Source: Mesorhabditis belari
Taxonomy: Eukaryota; Nematoda; Chromadorea; Rhabditida; Rhabditidae
DNA length: 64,000 nt
Reading direction: 5' to 3'
Assembly: GCA_958450365.1 (NCBI GenBank)
Contig: CAUEEP010000759.1
Location: 3,143,880 to 3,207,879 of the forward strand
Below the pieces are notes generated by a model. That model searched no databases and was not told where the DNA came from. It was given only the letters and a program-made list of their open reading frames with translations. The position numbers were made by a program, and so were the translations under genes. Every line of letters begins with the position of its first letter. Within the stretch, counting starts at the first letter, position 1. Positions 1-8,700 of the stretch are shown in pieces.

Positions 1-79
1 CTTATAATTGTAAATTTAATCATTTTTATTTATTTTAAAGACAAATTTGATGGTTTTGATTTATTTTAAATACAAATTT

Positions 80-735
80 TGCTTTGCTTTTGCTTGATTT
101 GCTTTGGCTTGGTTTGTTTTTGCTTTTACTTGGTTTGTTTTTGCTTTCGCTCGCTTAGCTTTTGCTTGCTTTGCTTTTGCTTTTGCTTGGTTTGCTTTTG
201 CTTTCGCTCGCTTAGCTTTTGCTTGCTCTTCTTTTGCTTGGTTTGTTTTTGCTTTCGCTCGCTTAGCTTTTGCTTGCTTTGCTTTTGCTTTTGCTTGGTT
301 TGCTTTTGCTTGGTTTACTTTGGCTTGGTTTACTTTGGCTTGGTTTACTTTGGCTTGGTTTACTTTTGCTTTTGCTTGGTTTGCTTTTGCTTGCTCTTCT
401 TTTGCTTGCTCTTCTTTTGCTTGGTTTGCTTTTGCTTGCTCTTCTTTTGCTTGGTTTGTTTTTGCTTTCGCTCGCTTAGCTTTTGCTTGCTTTGCTTTTG
501 CTTTTGCTTGGTTTGCTTTGCTTTGGCTTGGTTTACTTTGGCTTGGTTTACTTTTGCTTTTGCTTGCTTTGCTTTTGCTTGGTTTGCTTTTGCTTGCTCT
601 TCTTTTGCTTGGTTTGTTTTTGCTTTTGCTTTGCTTTTGCTTGGTTTGCTTTTGATTTGCTTTCGCTCGCTTTGCTTTGGCTTGGTTTGCTTTGCTTGGT
701 TTGCTTTTGCTTTGGCTTGGTTTGCTTTTGCTGGT
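80..735. repeat. T/G/C-rich degenerate minisatellite
   Basis: About 650 bp of TTTGCTTTTGCTTGG-type units in several variant orders (TTTCGCTCGCTTAGC, TTGCTCTTC, TTTACTTTGGCTTGG). No stop arises in several frames of either strand, giving low-complexity reading frames of up to 270 codons (Lys/Ala/Gln-rich on minus, Phe/Leu/Cys-rich on plus). I regard these as array artefacts. Confidence 0.95.
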
Positions 736-1752
736 TGAATCTTTAAAAGCTTTGAAGAGTTGTTTTGATAGATTTTGCTTGCTTGCTTTTGACTTAATTT
801 GCTTGTTAATAGGAAAAGCCAGATTAAACCAAGCCATTTGAAAGGTTAACAGCCTTCGAGTTATGGCTTGCAAGGCTTAGGCATCAGTCAACCTGGCCTC
901 TTTTAGAAACAACAGGTATAGCAGCCGTGCACTTGACCATTTTTGGATCCTAAACCAGTCTACAAAGTACACTAGAACGTAATTTGACTGACTCGTAGCT
1001 TGAACTCTTTTTTTATCAATATTGGAAATTTTTTTGTTTAATACCAAAAAAATTGTATGGCTAAGTGCCTTAAGGGAAGTTTCGACTAGAAAAAAACACA
1101 TTAGAGCTTGATTCTCCGCTTGCTCAACTAGTTGAGGTAGTGAAGCCAGTTTATTATTAGTGGGGAAACCAAGCGGTGTTAACGAAACCACAATAATATA
1201 CGGGAAGCATGTCAGTGAATCGTGCTTGAAGAATTGGGAGATTAGCAGGAAAATTTGGCACCTAAAACAATGAATTCAATCGTGACGAACAGAAACGACT
1301 GGGAATCATTTCTAATATTTTGCAAGAGGAAAAGAAAGGTTGACTTATATAGACATTGCAAGGTTGCCTTATATAGACAGAGGACTCGAAGCCTCGGGAT
1401 CCAAAAAGGCATTCGCCCGGCAGACGCGCGCACTAACCACTACACCATTGAGGCCGTTGACTGACGACAGTACGTCGCTCTCACAAGTCCGTCGCTCCCT
1501 CGTCGCCCAAAAACTTGTATGCCAAATATCTGGCTATAGAGAATCGTTTGACAAAAACTGATTGCAGATTCGGAATCAGCGTGAAAAACTGCATCAGATA
1601 GGTTATTTCCCAAGTCAAAAGCCACGATAATTTAACAAAATTCCCTAGTAAATCTTTGCCGCGCCATTTTTTGTATAAAAAGCTTGAAAATTTAAGCAAA
1701 TATTTCACAAAGAGCGGCTTTTATTACAAAGAAAAACTAAATTATGCTAAGT
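736..1752. other. Non-genic stretch with one tRNA-like sequence
   Basis: AT-rich single-copy-looking DNA with no exon chain I could support. It holds the tRNA-like sequence at 1379-1457. A short piece near 1566 (CAGATTCGGAATCAGC) recurs near 20812, so part of it is dispersed repeat. A 104-codon minus-strand reading frame at 877-1191 has no recognisable family features. Confidence 0.6.
1379..1457 (-). pseudogene. tRNA-like sequence (long variable arm type)
   Basis: On the minus strand an A-box-like TGGTGTAGTGGTTAG is followed about 45 nt later by a B-box-like GGCTTCGAGTCCTC, the T-arm closing as GAGG/CCTC. The expected acceptor-stem and anticodon-stem pairings are not convincing. I call it a tRNA-derived pseudogene or SINE-like relic rather than a working tRNA. 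Confidence 0.5.
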
Positions 1753-1806
1753 GTTTGTCGGCTTTTGTATGTTTGTCGGCTTTTGTATGTTTGTCGGCTT
1801 TTGTAT
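1753..1806. repeat. 18-bp tandem repeat, 3 copies
   Basis: Three perfect copies of GTTTGTCGGCTTTTGTAT. Confidence 0.95.
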
Positions 1807-2179
1807 GCCCTTCCGAATTACAACAAAGCAAAACCATGAGTCTATTTATAACCTATAGAAAGTGAGCTCTTCTCCCCCAACTTTCTCTTTTCCCCTTTAT
1901 TCCATTTTCTGTTTGTTTCTTCTTTTTTCCATTTCTATTTCTTTTTTCCCCCTTTTTTTCTAATTTTCCCTTCATTTGACCTCTTTTTCTTCCTCTTTGA
2001 TCTCTGTAATTTCCGTCCATCATCCAAAAAAAAACTCTCTAAACCCTTCAAATGATTCCAATTTTATGCCAGCTTTCTCCTCTTTTTCCTTTTCATTGTT
2101 TGGTGTCATTTATGTATTCAATGTGAAATTGAATTCGGTTTAATTATGTTGAAATCAGAAAGAATATCGATCGACTTTG
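1807..2179. other. Pyrimidine-rich non-genic DNA
   Basis: T/C-rich stretch (1870-2010 is nearly all pyrimidine on the plus strand). No exon or known element seen. Confidence 0.6.
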
Positions 2180-2268
2180 GTTTACTTTGTGCTGCTGCTG
2201 ATGCAGGTTTACTTTGTGCTGCTGATGCTGATGCAGGTTTACTTTGTGCTGCTGCTGCTGATGATGCA
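2180..2268. repeat. CTG/ATG trinucleotide-based imperfect repeat
   Basis: Three copies of GCAGGTTTACTTTGT separated by variable GCTGCTGATG tracts. Confidence 0.85.
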
Positions 2269-2467
2269 ATGAATTCTCCAGCTTTCTTTGCTTCTTTGCT
2301 TCTTTGATATCAAGAGAAAAGTAGAGAATTTAGTGCAAATACACAAAAAAATATAGATTCTTCGCTATTCATTTGAAATTTCAAGAACTTTCATTTCTCC
2401 AACTCTGAGAAAAGTCTCTTTACGTAAATAAACGATTCTCCAGAGATTCATTCACTTCTGAGATGCC

Positions 2468-2576
2468 TAAATTTAGCTTAAAGCTAAATTTAAGCTTAAA
2501 GCTTTATAAAGGCTCAGCAGCTTTATGCTTATGCTTAAAGTTAAGCTTAATGCTTAAAGTTAAGCTTAAACTTGTT
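2468..2576. repeat. Palindromic TTAAGCTTAA-type repeat
   Basis: Repeated TTAAGCTTAA / TTTAAGCTTAAAGC words that are self-complementary, so the tract can fold locally. Confidence 0.8.
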
Positions 2577-2581
2577 ATCGA

Positions 2582-2804
2582 ATGAAACTAGGGCAGAGCA
2601 AAAACTTGTGTGCCGTCGGGACTCGAACCGGTCGCTGGTTAGATAGACTGGACACTCTTTGGGAGTGCTGCCAAGAGTGCATTTTTGCAGCTCTTGTACT
2701 CTGGTTGAAACTAGGGCAGAGCAAAAACTTGTGCGCCGCCGGGACTCGAACCAGCAACCTTTCCCTTGCCAGCCAATCGTGCTAACCATTACACCACAAT
2801 CCGC
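2582..2804 (-). pseudogene. tRNA-like sequence plus duplicated 3' half
   Basis: Reading the minus strand from 2804, TGGTGTAATGGTTAGCAC (A-box region) precedes GCTGGTTCGAGTCCCGG (B box, about 2738-2755). A direct repeat of the 3' flank and B box (AACTAGGGCAGAGC, then GGGACTCGAACC on plus) occurs at 2586-2632 and 2709-2755, so the 3' half was duplicated. Acceptor-stem complementarity is poor and the anticodon arm does not fold well. Probably tRNA-derived and non-functional. Confidence 0.5.
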
Positions 2805-2930
2805 CTGATCTCTTTTACTTCAGAGGGAGTAAAAGAGACTCCAGACGAAGTAAAAGAGACGTGTGGAACCTCCTTGTGTGTCAAGAGACGAGAGGAGGGA
2901 AGTTAACTCCCTCTGGGGCAAGGGAGACCA

Positions 2931-3003
2931 GCTGCGGTCTGGTACAATGGTTAGCACAGTTGAGCGGTAAGCGAAAGGTCGCAGGTTCGAGTCCCGGCGG
3001 CTG
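2931..3003 (+). pseudogene. tRNA-like sequence
   Basis: CTGGTACAATGGTTAGCAC (A-box region) and GCAGGTTCGAGTCCCGG (B box) are spaced as in a 73-nt tRNA. It is clearly related to the minus-strand copy at 2731-2804. The anticodon stem and acceptor stem do not pair well, so a functional tRNA is doubtful. Confidence 0.5.
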
Positions 3004-3565
3004 AAAATTTTTTGATCTAGCCAGTTTCAACTAATGGTTCTAATGGTCTCTACCTTATCTATTAAACAGTTATGGATACAGGCCCTAGCAATCTACCAGA
3101 GCTGATTATCCCAGCAATCTACCAGAACTAAGCTCTTTTTCTGACTAAGAACAAACCTAGCCTAACTCTGAGATTAATTCAAACCTTTTATCCAATCAAT
3201 TTCCCAACCTCAACTCCCCATTTCCTCTAAATAATCTTTGTTTTTATACCTCTTGCAAAATATAGAATTCCCGATGATTTCTCTCCTCAAATACCACATG
3301 TTTTCTCTGTTTCTGTGTTCAATTTTTATTTTTCATCTTCATCAATCTCTCAATCTCCCAATTTCTAATTTTTTCTAATTTTTACAATATTTGATTCCCA
3401 GTTCATTTTTTGATAATCCCATGTTCGACCAGGAAATCGTAACTGTTTCTGGAAAAGGATTAGTGGAAAAAAGTATTGCAAATGAAGCGGGGGAAAAAGT
3501 CGATCAGTTTGACTACAAGAAAGTCTTGTTCTCTTCTTGGCTATTAATAATAATAATGATAATAA
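3004..3565 (+). other. Non-genic stretch with one exon-like open segment
   Basis: Mostly AT-rich DNA. From about 3391 to 3540 one plus-strand frame reads like protein (it includes FDNPMFDQEIVTVSGKG). It follows an acceptor-like TTTGATTCCCAG ending at 3402, but the only downstream donor candidate (AAA|GTCTTG) is weak and no neighbouring exon was found. It may be an orphan exon or a relic. Confidence 0.25.
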
Positions 3566-4150
3566 CAATGCCCTCCACTAGTGCCTTCCGTTTAGCCTTC
3601 CGTTTAGCCTTCCGTTAGGGCCTTCCGTTAGCGCCTTCCGTTAGTGCCTTCCACTAGTTCCCTCCACTAGTTCCCTCCACTAGTTCCCTCCACTAGTGCC
3701 TTCCACTAGTTCCCTCCGTTAGTGCCCTCCACTACTGCCTTCCACTAGTCCCCTCCACTAGTTTCCTACGTTAGCGGCCTCCACTAGTGCCCTTCGTTAG
3801 TGCCTTCCGTTAATGCCAGTCAGACGATCGATTTGCACGTCAGAATCGTTACGGACCTCCACCGGAGTTTCCTCCGACTTCGTCCTGCTCACGTATAGTT
3901 CACCATCTTTCGGGTCCTTGCGTATACGCTCTATCTCCGCCCCATGGCAAGCCATCGAGACGGGGCTATGGTGCGACGCACAGCGAGTGCACGTATCCCA
4001 TTGCTTTCCACTATTGCCCTCCGTTAGTGCCCTCCGTTAGGGCCTTCCGTTAGCGCTTTCCGTTAGTGCCTTCCACTATTGCCCTCCACTACGGCCTTCC
4101 ACTATTGCCCTCCATTATTGCCCTCCATTATTGCCCTCCACTACTGCCTA
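3566..4150. repeat. Degenerate 14-15 bp minisatellite interrupted by rRNA sequence
   Basis: Variants of GCCTTCCACTAGTT / CCCTCCGTTAGT fill 3570-3812 and 4005-4150. The two blocks are split by unrelated sequence at about 3815-4004, which is an LSU rRNA fragment. Confidence 0.9.
3819..3917 (-). rRNA. 28S (LSU) rRNA fragment, truncated
   Basis: The reverse complement contains the conserved LSU core: GGGACCCGAAAGATGGTGA, then GCAGGACGAAGTCGGAGG, AAACTCCGGTGGAGGTCC and GTAACGATTCTGACGTGCA, ending ATCGATCGTCTGAC. This is the stretch that in nematode 28S follows the 'GGACCCGAAAGATGG' landmark. One block is altered (ACTATACGTGAG where ACTATGCCTGAG is expected). The flank at 3918-4004 is diverged or unrelated. 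A fragment of about 100 nt cannot function as rRNA; it is a dispersed rDNA pseudogene. Confidence 0.85.
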
Positions 4151-4599
4151 CTGCTTTGTTTCTTGCGAACTTGTAAACACTTGCGAAATCTAACCGTTCC
4201 CTAGTTAATCTAGAGATTAAGACAGACAACCCCGCCGGCTAGATTACTGCTTCGTTTTCCCATACATATGGGTTTTTTCTTACTATCCCCCCTTCTGCTG
4301 GAGCTTTATTTGTCTAAACTCATCCCACGATTGTGTTTTAGCTGTTCTCCTCGAGAAATCTCTTCATCCATGTAGAAATCGCTCTTTTCCTCACCCCCTT
4401 GGATACCAAAAGAAGATTATCTGATGGGCTTCACAGCTTATTTCTCTCATCCTTTTGCGGTCTTCTTTCTGCACTTCAGCCTCTTTCCCTCTTATGAAAT
4501 CTACTCATTTTTGAGTTCAATATCGATTCTAACAAATATTTAATCAATTTGTACTTTGTGCTCTGTAAACACAGGCTTTCTGGTGCCTAGGAAAGAGTT

Positions 4600-4766
4600 T
4601 GATGTTCTCTGGAACGTTTGCAATGTCCTAGAATGTTCTCTGGAACGTTTGGAATGTCCTAGAATGTTCTCTGGAACGTTTGGAATGTCCTAGAATGTTC
4701 TCTGGAACGTTTGGAATGTCCTAGAATGTTTCTGGAACGTTTGGAATGTCCTAGAATGTTTCTGGT
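4600..4766. repeat. 31-bp tandem repeat, about 5.5 copies
   Basis: Units run TGTTCTCTGG-AACGTTTGGAATGTCCTAGAA. The last units lose 3 bp (TGTTTCTGG). It ends about 190 bp upstream of the GPCR start. Confidence 0.95.
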
Positions 4767-4949
4767 GAACTCGTTTTCCCTTAGTAAGCTTTGTGCTCCG
4801 GTTAAACCCTCGTTTCCTAGTATACTCAAATCTTTTCTTAGAACTTGGTTCATTTACCCAATTCTTCGTCTTCTCTTCTTTCTCATACAATCAAAAATCA
4901 ATTTCTGTTTCTTGATTCAATCAATTTATGCATTAATGCAATTTATGCA

Positions 4950-4960
4950 TATTTTTTAGA
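4950..4960 (+). promoter_or_regulatory. Trans-splice acceptor at GPCR start
   Basis: ATATTTTTTAG directly abuts the ATG at 4960. A U-rich acceptor with no upstream partner exon, immediately before a start codon, is typical of spliced-leader addition in nematodes. That it is a trans- rather than cis-splice site is inference. Confidence 0.65.
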
Positions 4961-5737
4961 TGCGAGACTCGGTGGATTTCGCTTTGGACGAGTATGAGAG
5001 CTCGGAAATCGACGGAAATGGGACGAGTGAAGAAGAAATAATAGCATGGCTGGCGATGAATCAGAATGGACAAGATGGGTCGATGAATGCACATTTATCT
5101 ATTGATTTGAGTGGTGGGTTTGGAAGAGGGTAGGGGCCAACAAGACAGGAATCAAAGCCTGGGCCTTATTGGACTTGGGAACCTTTACTGGATAAGCACT
5201 GCAAAAGCATGGTTCTCGCCTAACGCTGGTCTTGTCTTGGAGAAATTGCCTTTGCCAATTCTTTCACTTCTATTATTCTGACTAGCAAAAGTACCTGGAT
5301 CAGCCTAAAACTCGTTCTGATCGATCTTCTGAACTAAGTTTACTCTGAGCCGGCCTAATTTTACTTTCTAGAACCAGAACAAGGTCGGAGGCTTGGCTTG
5401 GCTTGGCTTGGCTAGATCCTGTCCTAGTCTTGTAGTTAGGCTAGCTGATCTGACTTAGCTCACAAGTGGCTGAATTAGACAGAACAGACAGACAGACAAA
5501 CAGACAGCTAGACAGACAGATAGACAGATAGAGAGACAAACGGACAGATAGACAGACAAACATACAGACAGATAAACGACGACGACAAACAACGCAAAGA
5601 CGACGCGACAACGACGACGACGACAAACACGACGAGACACGCGGACAAATGCGCGACAGACAGATAAACAGACAGACAGACAAACATACAGACAGAAGAG
5701 ACAAACAGACAGACAGACAAACAAACATACAGACAGA

Positions 5738-5780
<43 letters not shown>

Positions 5781-8700
5781 AATAGACAGACAGACAGACA
5801 GACAGATAAACAGACAGACAGACAAACATACAGACAGAAGAGACAGACAGACAGACAAACAGACAGACAAACAGACAAACAGACAGACAGACAGAACAGC
5901 GAGAAAGTTAGCGAGTTGATCTAGACCCTGGGCTTATCCTATCTGGCATGCAACTTCTAGATTTTTGTTGCAGAATTCTAAGGCTCAAATTCATTGATTC
6001 ATCTCATTTCTAGGCTGGTCTGCTCTGGTGAATACGGCTTTTGGCTTTGGTGTCTCCTATGTGTCACTTGGTGGAATTGCGATTCTAATGAACGGCACTT
6101 TTCTCTTTGCTTTGTTATCAAGTAAGTTTTTGGATGACTTGAGCAATTGAATCAGACTCACTGCTATACAAAGCTCTGGGTTGCTCGGTTCAGTTACCCA
6201 AGTGCTCTAGGATTTCTGGCACACTTGGGCGATTAAACCGGCTTTACGCCCCCTCAAATCTCAAAGAATCTCAAAGAAAAAACCCAAAGAATGCTTCAAT
6301 TACCCAAGTGGAATCTTTCACTTTTTTTTTTAGAGCGATCTCAAGTTTTCTCTCACGTTTTCTATGTGATGATCTTCAATTTTGTGCTTATTGATAGTTT
6401 GAAAGGGATTTGCTCAATACTATTTGCGTTAAAACTTCTCAAATCGGATATGGATGCGATAGGGACATTGTGGATTGTGAAGATCGATCAGATGAGTGCA
6501 TTTCTGTTGAGGTTTGTGAAGGGAAAGTTGGGTAAATGAACCAGTTTTGGTTCTGAAGCAATTGGCAAACAATTAATCAAGCAATCAAGCAGCTCTGGAC
6601 AAGTTAGCTACACTTAAACAAGTGTATTGGGTAGACTTGGGTAACAAAACCGATTTCAAACACACTCTCTGATAGAGTCGGGTAACTGAACCGGTTTTAT
6701 AGCGGTTGAACTAATGAAACGAGTAACCAGTAACCAGTGCCAGATGCTGAGTTTTTCGACGAGATGACAGAAGAACGCACAACCACCCAAGTGATTCTCT
6801 AAGCAAAACTTCAGATTCTCCAATCTGGCCACAATTCTCAACTTGACGATGATCACAATCAATGAATATCTCTTCATTTGTTATCCGCTGCAGTATCCAA
6901 ATATTGTTACAAGGTTTGTATTGGATAAAACTTGTGATTTGTGTGGAATGTATAGCATGAATTATGTGATTTCTAGAAATCGAGTGATCTGTTGCTTGGT
7001 TGTGAGTTGGATCACTTCCTTTGGGCTCACGATTTCAAATGCTGTTGTCTCACAGGCACATCAATCGATTCTCATTGATCTCGAGTGTCAAGCCGAATTT
7101 GAGGCACAAGGTTGGCAAAGGAAATCGTCAGCGATTAAAGATTCGTTCCATGAGTTCTGAGCGGCAAATAAGTAGAGACCAAAGCACAAGGGGGGGGGGG
7201 GGGGGAGGGACCAAGTCAACGGTAAGCGGAGGGGGGCGGGCAGGCTGGCGTTGGTGTCAAGCCAAGGAGAGCGGAAATCAAACAAATCTGGCCAGTGCCA
7301 AATCTAGATTCAGCAAATCTAATAATGTCAAGGTTGGGACAGTTCAAGTCAGTTTAGAGCAGAACTGCCTAAACTAGACCTGTGTTAGAAACAGGCCAGC
7401 TAGGCCAGAACCAGGTCAGAAGCAAATTCCTTGCCGGGTTGGACAACTGCAAGTTAGATCAATTCTATAGATCTACCCGCTTGGAGAAATGAACCTCAGT
7501 TCTCTTTCAGACGATTCCCTCAACGAGACCGAGACTTTCCCGTGTCTTCTCCATGTGGAACCCTCTCGTTCAGCTCAATACGCATATCATTTTGGTATAA
7601 GCATCCAAGCTACCGTAGCCCACAAATATCTTTAGGTGTAATCGTGTTTTGTGGTATCTGTTTGGCCATCACCGCCACGTCATACATCATCTTGTTGAGG
7701 GTGATCTCGAGGATTGTCAAGGCTGACTTTTCGGTGAATAATTGAGCTGAATAAAATCTTTATCGTGATTATTTAGAGCACTGCCGAAGCTGTGTACCTC
7801 AATGAGAACATGCAGAATGGTGGGTTGGGGAAACGCAAGCCATTTGGCATACTGCGTAATTGAACGAAGCTTGGTGTTTTGGGGGACTAAACAAAATCTG
7901 GGGCACACAAGGCAGCCAAATTAATCAAGTTTCATGCAGCGATTATGAGGAGTAGATGATTGAACCGGCTTGCACTCTCCAATTTCGAAGAACTCTCGTT
8001 CGGTCTAGTAACTCGCGGACAAATTGACAATAAGGCGTGGGTAACTGAACCAATTGACCATGGCCGAGTATTGAATTCATTGAATTTCAAATTCAAAATG
8101 GGATTAAATCCAAAATGCACGCAAGCTTTCCGTGGGGGAGTCGAAATTTGCAGTTCTTCAATTTCGAACGCGATCACATAATGGTCAGATCCAGGAAGAG
8201 GCACCAAATGCTTCAGCTCTATGATGGCATCAGGAGAATCGGACAAGACCTGATTCATTGATCCAAAACAATGGAGTAGAAAGGAGCCGAGTGAAACGAA
8301 ACAATTTCAGAAATTTAAACAAGAAACACGGGCGGAACAATCTAAAGAGTAGGGAATGTGGGGAGATAGGTAACCTTAAAACGAGCTAGAAAAAGGACGA
8401 CAGATTTTAAAGAAGGGGGAAGAAAACGTATGCAGGACTCGGCCTAAAAGCCGGACAAATTTCATTGATTCCATCATGAAATGAAGGAAAAAACAACGAT
8501 TTGATTGAGAAAAACTGAAAAAGTTAATAATTTCCATCAAAAAGCGCTGAACTATGGCAAATCCTTGTGCTTTTTTGCGTAATAGCTACTTCTAGACCTG
8601 CTTTATGTATAAAAAATAAAACAGTAGCAAAAACAAGAGCAAAAGCATAAAAAAACAATGATATAAGTGTGAAAAAGTTAGTAATTTCCACCAAAAAGCG

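Noticed and set aside
61..873. 270-codon Lys/Ala/Gln-rich frame on minus
   Set aside because: Low-complexity translation of a T/G/C-rich array; other frames are equally open.
877..1191. 104-codon frame on minus as a gene
   Set aside because: No recognisable motif, no upstream acceptor, unremarkable length for AT-rich DNA.
5441..5924. Cys/Val/Leu-rich and Arg/Gln/Thr-rich frames
   Set aside because: Translation of the CAGA microsatellite in GPCR intron 1.
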